64,000 nt of DNA, from positions 310,001-374,000 of the forward strand of contig NW_027506970.1 of NCBI RefSeq assembly GCF_052324685.1, in the 5' to 3' direction. The notes below the pieces were generated by a model, which worked only from the letters and a program-made list of their open reading frames with translations, made no database searches and was not told the origin of the DNA. The translations under genes and the position numbers were made by a program. Positions 36,797 to 49,692 of the stretch are shown piece after piece. Source of the DNA: Brachyhypopomus gauderio (Eukaryota > Chordata > Actinopteri > Gymnotiformes > Hypopomidae). Numbering within the stretch: position 1 is the stretch's first letter; every line of letters begins with the position of its first letter.

Positions 36797-37327
36797 TGTG
36801 ACTTGTACTATGTTACCTTTGTCAGTTCTTCCATGTATATCCACTGCATTTAAATAATCAACCCAGATTTCAGTCTGAATGCATGATGTTTCATTTTCCT
36901 TTTCATGTGTATGTATGATGCTGTGGCTATATTACATCAATAATTATTCAAAATTTTAGTTATCAATTTATATCTATTACATAAAACAGAAGAGGCTGTT
37001 GTCATGATGCAAACCAAATGCTAATCTTATGCTATGACTTGTGCAACATTCTAATCAAATAAATAATTAGCATAAGTATGGAAGACACACTAAACTTGAT
37101 AGTCAACATAAAAATTTTACAATAATTTCATTATCTTGTTCAAAAGAATATTTGTAAACAGATTACCAAACAAATAAAGTTTGAAGAAAACAGGTCAGAT
37201 TTTATGTTCTAAAACACTATGTTCAGGTGGCATTATAAATTAGTAATCGCAACTTTTTGAATTTATAAAATTTGTATGTTTGTTTATGAATGGTGTGTTC
37301 TGGAGCTCGTTAAATAACCATATACAA

Positions 37328-37330
<3 letters not shown>

Positions 37331-37370
<40 letters not shown>
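37331..37370. repeat. (GATA)n microsatellite
   Basis: About ten GATA units. Confidence 0.95.
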
Positions 37371-37371
<1 letters not shown>

Positions 37372-37606
37372 GAATAGATAAGAATAGAATAAGTTACTAT
37401 TACAAAAATAGATTCACTATGGATATGGGTATGTAGATATGTACATGAACATGTTGGAGACTGTATTGCAACTGTATTGATCAACTATTGTGATGTGTTA
37501 TTTACATGTCAGCTGAATGTACAATTATGCGGTGGTAATAATAATAGTTGTAATAACAACAGCCCTGATTGCTGAGAGTAGTATGGAGGCAGAGTTGGTA
37601 GTGCGC

Positions 37607-37882
37607 TGTGTGCAGTATGAGTGGTAGTGTTATCGGTGAGGTGTGCAGTATGAGTGGTAGTGTTATCGGTGAGGTGTGGAGTATGAGTGGTAGTGTTATC
37701 GGTGAGGTGTGCAGTATGAGTGGTAGTGTTATCGGTGAGGTGTGCAGTATGAGTGGTAGTGTTATCGGTGAGGTGTGCAGTATGAGTGGTAGTGTTATCC
37801 GTGAGGTGTGCAGTATGAGTGGTAGTGTTATCGGTGAGGTGTGCAGTAAGAGTGGTAGTGTTATCGGTGAGGTGTGGAGTTC
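37607..37882. repeat. 33-bp minisatellite
   Basis: About eight copies of a 33-bp unit starting GTGTGCAGTATGAGTGGTAG. The length is a multiple of three, which yields a repetitive open frame (VCSMSGSVIGE). No start context, splice sites or neighbours support a gene. Confidence 0.95.
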
Positions 37883-37987
37883 AGCAGAGTGATTGAGGAG
37901 GGAAAGAAGCTGGACCTGAGCCGACTGGTTCTGGCACGGATGCTCCTATATCTCCTCCCGATATGGAAGTAGGTTGAACAGTTTGTG

Positions 37988-38643
37988 GTTGGGGTGGGAG
38001 GGGTCCCTAATGATGCTGTGTGGGGTGGGAGGGGTCCCTAATGATGGTGTGTGGGGTGAGAGGGGTCTCTAATGATGCTGTGTGGGGTGGGAGGGGTCCC
38101 TAATGATGGTGTGTGGGGTGGGAGGGGTCCCTAATGATGCTGTGTAGGGTGGGAGGGGTCTCTAATGATGCTGTGTGGGGTGGGAGGGGTCCCTAATGAT
38201 GCTGTGTGGGGTGGGAGGGGTCCCTAATGATGCTGTGTGGGGTGGGAGGGGTCCCTAATGATGCTGTGTGGGGTGTGAGGGGTCTCTAATGATGCTGTGT
38301 GGGGTGGGAGGGGTCCCTAATGATGCTGTGTGGGGTGAGAGGGGTCTCTAATGATGCTGTGTGGGGTGGGAGGGGTCTCTAATGATGCTGTGTGTGGTGG
38401 GAGGGGTCCCTAATGATGCTGTGTGGGGTGGGAGGGGTCTCTAATGATGCTGTGTGGGGTGGGAGGGGTCTTTAATGATGGTGTGTAGGGTGTGAGGGGT
38501 CTCTAATGATGCTGTGTGGGGTGGGAGGGGTCTCTAATGATGCTGTGTGGGGTGGGAGGGGTCCCTAATGATGCTGTGTGGGGTGTGAGGGGTCTCTAAT
38601 GATGCTGTGGTTGGGGTGGGAGGGGTCCCTAATGATGCTGTGT
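37988..38643. repeat. 31-bp G-rich minisatellite
   Basis: About 21 copies of a 31-bp unit starting TGATGCTGTGTGGGGTGGGA and followed by GGGGTCCCTAA, with substitutions such as TCTCTAA. Three G-runs per unit occur on the plus strand. It probably grew from the dispersed repeat at 37,900-37,990. Confidence 0.95.
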
Positions 38644-38884
38644 GCTCTACGCATAGCAATACTCCATTTAACTGTTTTTCTTTAACTGTCTTTACACTGA
38701 TATCAGTTTAAACCAACAGTAATGTTAGAAATGACATTAGTTGACTGGGTCAACTGATACCATTAATGTTGGACCCAGAAACTCTCACCTGACAAACAAA
38801 GCAGCTTCCAGAAGCTTCAAGAAACTAGACCTAACTGTGAGGTCACCCTGCTATAATAAGATTAATTTTGCAAAACAAAATTTG

Positions 38885-40620
38885 GAGAATAGGTTGGGGA
38901 ATGGGCTCTGACTGTTGTTTGTGCTTATGCACCAAATGGCAGTTCGGAGTACCCGGCCTTCTTGGAGTCCTTGGAGGCGATACTGGAAGGTGTCCCTCTG
39001 GGGATCCCATTGTTCTGCGGGGGACGTCAATGTTCACGTGGGCAATGACAGTAAGACCTGGAAGGATGTGATTGGGAGGAATGGCCTTTCCGATCTGAAC
39101 CCAAGTGGTGTTTTGTTATTGGACTTCTGTGCTTGTCACAATCTGTCCATACCGAACATCATGTTCAAGCACAGAGGTGTCCATAAGAGCACATGGCACC
39201 AGGACACCTTAGGTCGCAGCTCAATGATCAATTTTGTAATTGTGTCATCGTACTTGCGACCGTGTGTCTTGGACACTCGGGTGAATAGAGGAGCTGAGCT
39301 GTCAACCGATAAGATCAGATGGCGGGCGAGGATGCCGGACAGATCTGGAAGACCCATACGTATCATTTGCTGGGAACGTCTGGCAGAGGAACCTGTCAGA
39401 AAGCTCTTTAACTCCCACATCTGGCAGAGCTTTGACTGCATCCCGAGGGAGGCCGGAAACACCTCGAATGGGGATGTCATTAGGTAGTGGAAGGAATACT
39501 TCGAGGATCTTCTCAATCCCACAATCATGTCTTCCATAGAGGAAGCAGACCTAGGGGACTCGGACGGGTGTTTACCTGTCACTCAGGATGAGCTGACCAG
39601 GGTAGTTGTGAAACACCTTGGAGGCAAGGCTCCAGAGGTGGATGAGATCCGCCCTGAGTTCCTTAAGGCTATGGATGTTGTGGGACTGTCCTGGCTGACA
39701 CGTCTTTGCAACATCGCGTGTACATCGGGGGCAGTGCCTCTGGACTGGCAAACCGGGGTGGTGGTTCCCCTTTTTAAGAAAGGGGACCGGAGGGTGTGCT
39801 CCAACTATCGGGGGATCACACTTCTCAGCCTCTCCGGTAAAGTCTATGCAGGGGTACTGGAGAAGAGAGTCCGGTCGATAGTCGAGTCTCAGTTACAAGA
39901 GGAACAATGTGGGTTTTGTCCTGGTAGTGGAACACTGGATCAGCTTTTCACCCTTGTGAGGGTCCTGGAGGGTGCAAACACAAGTGCACATGTGTTTTGT
40001 GGATTTGGAGAAGGCATTCGACCGTGTCCCTCAGGGATTCTTCTTGGGGGTGCTCCGGGAGTATAGGGTATGGGGCACGCTTCTACGGACTATCCAGTCC
40101 CTGTACAAACGGAGCAGGAGCTTGGTTCACATGGCCAGCAGTAAGTCAGACTGGTTCCCGGGGGGAATTGGACTCTGCCAGGGCTGCCCTTTGTCACCGA
40201 TTCTGTTCATAACTTTTATGGACAGAATTTCTCAGCGTAGCCAAGTGGCAGAGGGGGTTCGGAATGGTGGCCTCAGGATTCCATGTCTCCTTTTTGCGGG
40301 TGATGTGGTCCTGTTGGCAACATTGTTATGAAGAGAGAGCTGAGCCAAAAGGCAAAGCTCTCAATTTACTGGTCAAGCTACGTTTCGACTCTTACCTATA
40401 GTCACAAGCTCTGGGTACTGATCAACTTGGAGGAGACCCCGGGGAAGACCCAGGACATGCTGGAGAGATTATATCTCTCGACTGTCCTGGGAATGCCTCG
40501 GTATCCTCCCAGAAGAGCTTGAAGAGGTGGCTGGGGAGAAGGAAACCTGGGCCTCTTTTCTTAGGCTACTGCCCCCACAACCCGAACCCGGCTAAAGCGG
40601 ATGAAAATGGATGGATGGAA
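38885..40620 (+). mobile_element. Rex3 (RTE-clade) LINE, 5'-truncated, dead
   Basis: Vestiges run from the AP-like endonuclease ([14 protein letters not shown]-type reading; [12 protein letters not shown]) through the RT (QTGVVVPLFKKGDRRVCSNY, ITLLSLSGKVYAGVLEKRV, EEQCGF, VDLEKAFDRVPQG, GLCQGCPLSPILFITFMDRI). The DNA contains TGGCAAACCGGGGTGGTGGT and CAGGGCTGCCCTTTGTCACC, which match the published Rex3 PCR primer sites as I remember them. It ends in ATGGATGGATGG, as Rex3 copies do. Frames are broken, the FADD box reads FAGD, and the region after it is deleted. Confidence 0.92.
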
Positions 40621-42410
40621 TATTAATCAACATTAACCATTTTTTTACCTTTATCAGATGTTTCCTACCCATGTTAATAAATTTACTAAAAGTGCAGTTG
40701 TAAGATGATTAAGTTGCTAGCATACATAGCAATTAGCAAACAGTCATTTGTGTGTGGAATCACGCATTTGTGTTGGCTCACAGCACTCTAGCAGTACCAC
40801 TGCAGCCCACTGGGGGGCAATAGCCCTCAGGCTGAAAATCACTGCTACATATAAAACAGCAATAGTGCATGTATCTGCTGAAACAACACAGAGAACAGCA
40901 CTCCGTAGAGAGCCTGAGGTATTACTATTACTATTTTCTTCTCTGGATTATAGATGTTAATATGAAGTAGCTCAAAATTGGCTGTATTCTTTGTCCAGCT
41001 TCAGTCGTGTATGAACTATATATAAGAACATCATCAGAAATTACTGATCCCTGATTCCATCTCATTCTCTGGCAATGTTTTGAACATTTATATGAAGTAG
41101 GATTTATGTTACATTTGATGTCCAGTCGTTGTGTGGCATTACTGACACCTTGCTTCACCATTCAAAAGTTCAAACAGAAATGGGATTGCATTCAAAGTCA
41201 GCATTGTGACTTGTTTTATATAATGACTTTAAAATGCTAGTGAACCACTAAAGTAACACAAAACACAACATTTCAGTGTCAAGCATTGTTTTACATTATA
41301 TCCTCCAAAGGGTGGGCGTCATTACTGCCACCCCTCAGTGAGCCCGGCTCATGATTCAATTTTTGCCTGACACAGTAGTGGTTCAAGTAAGATGCTATGG
41401 TCCTGCCCTTCACAAGAATGTTAGAATTCATAGGAGGGGAAAAACAGTAAAGGCTTTAAGACAAGGCATCAGCAATGCATAGTACAATTACATGGGACAC
41501 AAAGAGCTGTGAGCTGAGAATCCTTCAAAAGAATAAGCAAGCAGATTTCCCACCAATGTCATGTTTGAGAGGACGCTCATGAAGAGCATAATGCAGAAAT
41601 GTAAGACGGATTATACCCAAACTGGCCTGGTATGTTCAGCACTCGCACACAAATCCATTTGCTATGCACTTGTTCACAGAGCAGAGTACATAAATCCTGG
41701 TGGCACATCTGAGATGTATTATCCATGAGATGTATTAACCGTAAGACCCTAAACCCATATTCATAAATGCTGAGAGGAGCATAATCCAGACTCAGGGTCA
41801 TAACAATAGTCCAGGGTCACAGAGACAACACATTTCCAGACACGGATCCAGAATACATAATAAACAGACCATGAAAACTATGAACAAGAAACTATGAAAC
41901 AACAAAACACATGAGAAAACAGGCTAAGGATGAACACAGGCTAGTACAACAGAGTACTATGAACAGGCGACAGGCTAAAACCAGCTATATAAAACACACT
42001 AGGACCAGCGATATAAAACACACAGGTTAGACGGGCTAGGACCAGCTATATAAAACAGGATTACCATTGTTTGTTCTAGGAATCAGATCTCAGATCATGT
42101 CTTGTTCTTCTCATGACCATGTATCAGCCTGGTCAACATGTTCTTCAAACATTCTGTGCAGAAATGACTGTATAGGGCACATTGTGGAAAAGGATTTGCT
42201 CTTAATGAGCATTTTGGAAGTGAGAACTGGCACCTGAACTGTTGTCTGAGCCCATAAAGGCAACCTGAGAGACTGAGCTATAAGAGTGTGCCTCTAGGTC
42301 TCCACAAAACACAGACTTCAGACTTTCGACATATTTTTGTATATACAAGATTATGCATTAAGTTCAAAGGATTAAATTCACATATTCATAACTTCAATGT
42401 AAAAAATAAG
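40621..42410. other. Intergenic, no gene recognised
   Basis: The 41,800-42,060 stretch is an A-rich dispersed repeat like those at 42,600 and 46,050. The small open frames show no family features. Confidence 0.5.
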
Positions 42411-42439
42411 ACCCATTTATTTTACAACAATCGCTACAT

Positions 42440-42560
42440 GTTGCCCCCTCGGCCACTCGACAATCGTTACACGCACCCCCCCCCCCCTCAACAACTTATG
42501 TTGGCTCCCCCCCCCCCCCCCCCCCCGCTCAACAACTTACGTTCCGAAAATTATGTTCTG
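42440..42560. repeat. C-tract core (transposon fragment)
   Basis: Two poly-C runs, each followed by CTCAACAACTTATGTTGG or CTCAACAACTTACGTTCC. This is the same core as in the MITEs at 14,659 and 55,922. Element ends were not resolved. Confidence 0.6.
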
Positions 42561-43336
42561 GCGCCGGCCCTGGTCAGGTGTGTTAGATTAGAGCTGGTTC
42601 GTAATGACCAGAACAAGCAAAATAGACGCACATGCAGGAGAATTGGGTTTTAATCAGGATAATTAACAAAATGGTAACAAACAATAAACCAAGCAGGGAG
42701 AAACATAAAACGAGACTGGGATAACCAGTGTTGCGAATAATGCCGTTAAAAATAACGGCGTCATTTTGTCAGTAACGGGATAATATAATTAATTACTTTT
42801 CCTGTCGTTACAACGCCGTTGACGTTACTGGTCATTAGAAGTGGTGCGTTACTATATTGATATACTAACAGTAATCCGAGCGCACCGCTGCCCAGGCTAG
42901 TGAGGAGTAACAGATCTCGATAGGTCACAGTTCTCGGTGTAACACCTGTTTAACTTAACAAGTCAGTAAGCGATTGGCTAATGCAGCGTTATGGTAGCCA
43001 ATCAGAGCCAGTGTTTTTACACACGCAAACGGAGAAGAGGCAGAAATGGCAAGTCAGGAGCAAGCCGAGGAAAAATTAACATTTTCAAGGTGATATAAAC
43101 ATTTAAGAAAATACTTGAAGTTCCTGAATGTCTACCAGACTGGGTATTTGATTTATTTAATTAAGAATAGAGGCTTTATTGTTAAGTTTACTTCTATTGT
43201 GAACAAACCAGTTGTCTCAGGTTGAGAGAATTTAATTTAATTTGATAGATGTAAATGCACTTTATATAGTGTAACTGTTTACTTTTACTTTTATTTTTTA
43301 CAAAGATTTGGGATTTTAAAGGATTTTATCCTGCAC

Positions 43337-45634
43337 CAGGGGCGGACTGGCATACATTGCTACCGGGGATTTCCCCGGTGGGCCGATGGGTTAGTGGGCC
43401 GGTGGGCCGCCGGTGGTTTAACCAGGCATGAAAATCTGTCACCTTTCGGCGAAATTCGCCGTTTTGAAGTTGAAACGGGTGGCCTGCATGAATCGTGTAG
43501 ATCCGATGAGTTTTTTGTTGGGGGGGGGGGGGGGGGGGGGTGCGGGAGATTATATGTATATATTTTAATTATCATTGACTTAATAAGCAAACAGAGCACT
43601 TCCGAAATCGGCAATTTCAATGACACAGTGGCCAGCAGTTTCCGCCCCGAACCATCATAGAGGCCAAATAGCGTTTCAATCATACCAACGCTCTTCATTC
43701 ATGTTATTCATTTACTGCTAAGCGGGACGAGAAGCAGGACCTAGTGCTACACCGCAGACAAGTCAGAAGAGCGTACATTTACCACTACATTTACCAGATC
43801 GTACATTTACCACATTTACCAGATCGTACATTTCCCAGTGGATTTAATTGGGTTATTAATGGTTTCAATCGTTTTCATATTTTGCGGTAAAACAAAGTTA
43901 CTGCCATTACTGCGTTGAATACTGTCAGAGCCACAAGCTCTTGTGATAAATAGGTAGATAGATAGACCTATTAAGTTTGCGTAAACCCCGTGTAGTTAAC
44001 GGTGACATAAAATAAGAAACGAGATTTTTTTTCTAGTGTGTCTGTAGTTGTAACTGGTGAATCCAGGGACGGGTGAGGATAACATTCACGCCAGGGCTGA
44101 AAAGGTTGAAGATGAAGTTATAAACTCTTGTCGTTTGAGTCTACCCTGTGCTTTAGCCCATGTTAGAAAATAAAAACACGTGAACCTGGTATTTTTACAC
44201 TCATTTTTGCTGCTGATGTATTTATTGGTTCATTAAGACGTAATGGTTTTGACTGAGCCATCTGGAATGGCGAAAGCGGCCTCTCGCGTTTAAGGATCTG
44301 GCTCCATACATTGAATCCATTGACAAGACAGTCAAAAAAAAAAATTTAATGGATTTTACTATATTTTACGGAGCCCGTAAGGTGACATCATGTAAAAAAA
44401 AAAATAACGCGTGGCCACGACTTACTAACGCGTGGGAACGAGATACTAATGTCGCCTTTCACACGCGGCAACAAAGTTTATTTTTTCACAGCAAAGCAAG
44501 CAGATCCCAGGGATGTTCGCGAACTGACTGCCCAAGGAAGGTAAACCTGGCTTTATATAAAGTAATAATAACCCCCCCCCCCCCCCCCGTCGCCATATAC
44601 CCATGACGTCACATGTTAACGCCCCGTATCTCCATGACGTCACATGCCCCGCCCCCCGGTCTTCTCACCTTTTTAGCCCCTGACCCATTTTCATGCCTGT
44701 TTAACTCAGCCCGGTGTTATTACCTCCGATGGGTTAGTGGGCCGCCAGTGGTTTAACTCAGCCCGTGGAGGAGCCACTGCCACACACTGCGGCCCCGGCC
44801 CGTAGTCACGCTGCTGTTTAACGGTGTCTATTACCTCCCCCGCTCCAGTCAGACTAACCTGCTCAGCGCGGCCGCGGACTGGGCCTGTAAACACATGAAC
44901 GAGTTGGACCGCGGCCGCGGACTGGGCCAGCTGATGAGGGCTGATGGTATGCAGCGGAGATCAGAAAAAAAACCAACTTGTCCCAGAAAACATACAGCAG
45001 TTTAAATTGTAGATAACTTTATTTTAAACGTACTGCTGTCGCCTCTGCAACGTCTAAGGCACCATCTACAAATTACCTTAACACGGTTAACACGGACACA
45101 ATTGGCGGTCTTAAAGGCACTGTTTTTTTTTTCAAAGCTATTGAAATTCTTAGATTACCACTAACCACCACAAATAGGTAAGAGGAAGAAATACCCATGT
45201 TAGAGTTGTAGGTTGTTCTTTAGGATGCACTTTGCGTAAAACAACTTGTTTGGTGGTCTTATGATGGACTAGTTAAAAGCCACTATGTGGCTTTGTAATC
45301 ATATTATTGCTGGAATTAATATTGTCCATATGACAATAAACGCCGTCATATACACTACGTGCCATGTATAGATTCATATATATATATATAAGTGCTGTAT
45401 ATATATTGACAGCACTTATATATATATATATATATAAGTGCTGTCAATTCCAGGTGCCGCGATTAAAAGTCCTCACCAGGATTTTGCTCAGGCTTCCTGG
45501 ATTGTGTTGATTCCACTAATTTTACCTGGATTGCTAATTAGCTTGAGCAAAGTAAAATCCTGGTGAGGACTTTTAATCGCGGCACCTGGAATTCACAGCA
45601 CTAAAGTTCTCACCAGGATTTTATTTTGCTCAAG

Positions 45635-45712
<78 letters not shown>

Positions 45713-45764
45713 GGCCAGTCTGTCAGGAACTCCCGGGCCACTTTTTCTCCCCAGTCCGCCCCTG
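43337..45764. mobile_element. Inner hAT element nested in the outer one, 2428 bp
   Basis: Ends CAGGGGCGGACTGGCA and CCAGTCCGCCCCTG are flanked by the exact duplication TCCTGCAC (43329-43336 and 45765-45772). The interior has G/C homopolymers (about 43,515-43,540 and 44,570-44,588), a repeated GCCGATGGGTTAGTGGGCCG-type block (43,380 and 44,724), and a further fold-back insertion. No intact transposase is present. Confidence 0.93.
45437..45602. mobile_element. Fold-back sequence inside the inner hAT
   Basis: Arms of about 55 bp (45,437-45,490 and 45,545-45,602) sharing CAGGTGCCGCGATTAAAAGT and its inverse flank a 55-bp centre. Part of the arm recurs at 45,610-45,636 beside an (AT)n run (45,637-45,709). 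Confidence 0.85.
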
Positions 45765-46032
45765 TCCTGCACTGGTCTGTGGATGTGCAATAAATATCAA
45801 ACGTTAAACACCTTCCTGATCTACTCATTTCAACTGACTGTAAAAACTGCTTTTTCAAAAAAAAAATCCTTATTCATTGGCATATAACTTTTTTTTAACT
45901 GTAACGCAAATAGTTACTTTCCCTGGTAACGAGTTACTTTTATTATAGAGTAATTCAGTTACTAACTCAGTTTTGAACAAGTAGTGAGTAACTATAACTA
46001 ATTACTTTTTTAAAGTAACGTTCCCAACACTG

Positions 46033-46964
46033 GGGATAACCTAACATGAACCAGGGCTAACAAACATGAGGGAAAAACAAACGGTCTAGATCGAGACTTA
46101 AATACCTACACTAACCAGCAGAAACATGACAGTGAAGGAACGAGAACCAAGACAGGCAGATATAACTAACACAGAACAAACCAGTAACAGGATTCACAAG
46201 ACACACAGCAAGATCAAAGAACATGCGAACTTACATGAAACTAACCAAGAAACATAGGATTTACTAGGGTACTGGATTCGTGGGGGGAACAGAGCGCAGG
46301 GAAAACAACAACAACAACAACATACACGGAATACAAGATGTAAGGGAATTTGTGATTTACTGTCTGTGACCCTCAGTCAGAACACTATGAAATTCAATTC
46401 ACTCCCTTATCTGTGTGTGCTCCTCAGTTAGAACCTCTCTATCTATCTATCTATCTCCCTGTATTTTTCCACAACCCTTATATCCAGTCCTGATAAGGAG
46501 AACACCAATCATACATATGTTTTATTATTCTTACCCAATTGTGTTAAGACACATCTTTATTCTGTATTTAACTATATGTATTATTATTAAACTTTAGTAC
46601 TCTTTCCTGACACCCATGTGTTGTGAATCTGTTCTCCCAGCGCTGGGCTACGGAACACTGAGAGCTGAGCAAATTTATAATCCTGATTATGAACCCTGAT
46701 GGTTTTGATGTACATCTGAAAAATAATTCCAAAATAAACTTTAACACAAGGTAGCGGGAGATCCCCGACAAACATGGAAATCAACTTACAATAACTGACA
46801 ATGGGATTATAAACACAGACTAAACGAGGAATGAAACAAGACACAGATCTCCAGAATTGGACTTGGCCACCCTTGTCTTAAAACATAATGGAATTACAAA
46901 TCTCAAAGATTTTGTAAAGGAATTACTAAATGACAGAAACCACAGCAATTTCAGCTTTACTCAC
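46033..46964. other. Repeat remnant and 3' flank of the NLR gene
   Basis: The first 320 bases continue the dispersed repeat broken by the hAT element. The rest shows no exon. In particular no B30.2/SPRY exon, which many fish NLR genes carry at the 3' end, was found. Confidence 0.5.
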
Positions 46965-47138
46965 CTCAGCTTTTCAAGTTTACAATTTGGGTCATGCTGC
47001 CTAGCACTCAGCAACTGCACCCCAAACTCTCCTGGGTTATTGTAACTTAGATCAAGCTCTTTCAGATGTGAGGGGTTTGATACTAGGGCTTCAGCCAAAG
47101 CAGAACAGCCTTCTTCTGTGATCAAACACCCAGACAAC
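46965..47138 (-). CDS. NLR gene: LRR exon (174 nt)
   Basis: Flanked by TATTTTTGCAG and GTGAGT on the minus strand. It encodes one 58-residue ribonuclease-inhibitor-type LRR pair: LSGCLITEEGCSALAEAL, then HLKELDLSYNN, then NCKLEKLR. The 174-nt length is the standard LRR exon size in fish NLR genes. Confidence 0.9.
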
Positions 47139-47255
47139 CTGCAAAAATATAAAAGCTCTGTGGGCTCTTGAAGTGTCTAATAATAATTCATTAATACATT
47201 TCCTTCATAATATTTTACTAGATGAAATAATCTTTCAGACTGCAGTAGTATTTAC

Positions 47256-47426
47256 CTCAGCATTTCTAATTTACATTGTGGGCTCTTGAGACCATCAGAG
47301 AGCTTTTTTACTCCTGAGTCCCCCAGGTCATTGTTAGTGAGGTCCAGGTGCCGCAGATATGAAGAGGTGGAGATTACAGAGGCAAGTCCCTCACAACTTG
47401 CTTCAGTGAGGTTGCACCTGTCCAGT
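47256..47426 (-). CDS. NLR gene: LRR exon (171 nt)
   Basis: Minus-strand exon between TTTTAACCAG and GTAAAT. It encodes [17 protein letters not shown], then [20 protein letters not shown] and CKLEMLR. Same LRR-RI unit as the exon at 46,965, one codon shorter. Confidence 0.9.
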
Positions 47427-47952
47427 CTGGTTAAAACATTTAAGAGTGCAGTTCTAAATTTTGGCATGCAGAAGTTAGTCATCCAGGGTACATTTAGGGG
47501 AAAAAAAACATGGACACATTATTTACCAGTTAAATGCACTTTAAGTGACTTTCAAGAGCTTATATCGATGAAATGAAATGAAAGAATAATTATTGAATTA
47601 TTCATATTGATATATGTAAGATATTTTTTCTAATTTTCTTAGGGAGACTATATACAAAATGTATTGTAGCAACAGTGAGGAATGGGACAGAGAGTAAGAG
47701 TTTATTTTATTAAAGAAACTTTGCTTACCTCAAATAGGTGTAAGAGGAAAGAGAGGAAGCACCCCCACTAGGGGGAGTACTCACACACACAACACACATT
47801 CAGGGTGGCATTAACTAACTGTACGCTGCCATCTGGGGCCTCACAGACCCCGCCCAATGGTCACCCATTGGCAGGCGCTACAGTATTTTCTTTTTTTTAT
47901 GAATTATTTTTATAATGAGAAAATGAATGATTTGACAGTACATTTTACTTAC
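47427..47952. other. NLR intron, nothing seen
   Basis: No exon or recognisable element between the NACHT exon and the first LRR exon. Confidence 0.5.
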
Positions 47953-49692
47953 AAAGAGTGGTTTGAATGTCCCACAACAGGAAGTAGTCTCATCAGCCCT
48001 TCATCAGTTTGTGTGTATTTCTTCAAGTCAAACAGCTTCTGAGTATCCTCTGAAGTCATTAACAGAAAGACGAGGGCTGACCATTGTGTGGGAGACAGTA
48101 CCTCAGAAGAAAGAGTCCCAAACTTCACATAGCTCTGAACTTCTTCCACAAGGGAGTTGTCTCTCAGCTCATTCAGGCAGTAAAACAGATTAATGCTTCT
48201 CTCAGGTGAGAGGTTGGACCTGATTTTCTCTTTAAGGTGCTTTATGGTGTCATTGATGTTCATGTCACAAACTCTCATTTCTGGCAGGAGCTTCTTGATT
48301 TGTTTCTCGTTAGATTTGATTGACAACCCTAGCAGGAAGCGTAGGAATAAGTCCAGACGGCCTGTCTTACTTTCCAGGGCCTCATTGATCACACTCTTGT
48401 GCAGATCTAGAATCGTGTGATGGACAACCCATTTGAACTTCTCAGTAATCCTCCTCAGGACTGGATTTCTGCTGTTGTTTCTGTGCACATAAAACACATA
48501 GAGAGCAGCAAGGAACTCCTGAATGCTGAGATGCACAAAGCTAAAACACTTCTTTTCCTGCATTTCAAAGTCCAGCTTGAACATTTCTGTGCAGATGCCA
48601 GAATACACAGATGCTTCTTGGACATCAATGCCAGACGCCTTTAAGTCCTCCTCATAAAAGATCACATTACCTTTCTGCAACTGCAGAAATGCCAGCCGGC
48701 CCAGTTTCAGTACTACGTTATTCTTTTCATGGTACTTCTTCTCAGTCTGCTTGTTCTGAAAGATCAAGAAGCGAGTATACATTCCAGTCAATGTCGAGGG
48801 GATCTCCTGATCATCTTGTTGATTGAGCATTTCGTGAAGTACAGTTGCAAGGATCCTACAAAAGACAGGTATGTGGCACATTATGTGGAGGCTTTGGGAT
48901 GTCTTCATGTGGGCAATGATTTTGTTGGCTTCATGTGGATCACTGATCCTCTTCCTAAAGTACTCCTCCTTCTGTTCATTGGAAAATCCCTGGATTTCTG
49001 TGATCTGGTTGAAACACTCAAGGGGAACCCGACTGATCGCAGACGGTCGAGACGTGACCCAAACCAGAGCAGCAGGAATGAGCTCTCCTGCAATTAGGAC
49101 GACGTTTGGTGCTGAACATCATTCACAATCTCATTCTTGGTGAAGTTCAGAGGAAAGTGGCTCTCATCAAGCCCATCAAGAATAAAAAGGACCTTACTTT
49201 CATCAAAGGGAAGTGTGTTTGTGTACTTCACATCCAGAAAGAGGTGACGGAGCAGCTGCATCAGGCTGTATTTGCCACTCAGAAGGTTTAGCTTGCGAAA
49301 GGTGAGAGGGAATATGTAATCAATGTCCAGATTGGCCTTCCCCTCAGCCCAGTCTAAGACGAACTTGTCCACAGAGACGGTCTTTCCCACACCAGCAATG
49401 CCCAGAGTCAGCACCTTTCTGATATCTGTCCTGTCTTCAGGACGTGCCTTGAAAATGTCACAGTGTTTGATGGCTCTCTGTGTTGTGGCAGAGACCCTAT
49501 ACATTGATTGAATATGTCTCACTTCATGCTCATTGCAGACCCCACCAGTGCCACCCTTTATGATGTAGAGATCTGTGTAAATGTCATCCAGATATAAGGA
49601 AGGGTTGTCCAATGAGGGCTCTTCATGAATCAAGCCATGTTTTATCTTGAGTGAGGATTTTAACTTCTCACGGACTCGCTTGTGATCTGCAG
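47953..49692 (-). pseudogene. NLR gene: FISNA-NACHT exon with frameshift
   Basis: One large exon between CTATTTCAG and GTAAGT. FISNA-like start: ADHKRVREKLKSSLKIKHG, then YTDLYIIKGGTGGVCNEHEV. NACHT: Walker A LTLGIAGVGKTVSVDKF and Walker B VLFILDGLDESHF. A frame break near 49,100 follows NDVQHQTSS; the sequence resumes in another frame at VVLIAGELIPAALVWVTSRP. The family usually has several extra residues (SVDVLLTNLI-like) here, so a roughly 20-nt deletion is likely. The rest is open to the splice site and includes the winged-helix signature FSFVHLSIQEFLAALYVFY. As written the protein would stop shortly after Walker B, so this is a probable pseudogene. Confidence 0.9.

Larger units (their letters stand above)
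42726..46032. mobile_element. Outer hAT element, 3307 bp with insert
   Basis: Ends CAGTGTTGCGAATAA and GTAACGTTCCCAACACTG are imperfect inverses, with AGTAAC-type subterminal motifs. The exact 8-bp duplication GGGATAAC flanks it (42718-42725 and 46033-46040). It interrupts an older A-rich dispersed repeat (about 42,600-42,717 and 46,041-46,350). Its own length without the inner element is about 870 bp. No transposase is seen. Confidence 0.92.

Noticed and set aside
37608-37892. 94-residue repetitive protein (VCSMSGSVIGE repeats).
   Set aside because: Product of a 33-bp minisatellite whose period is a multiple of three.
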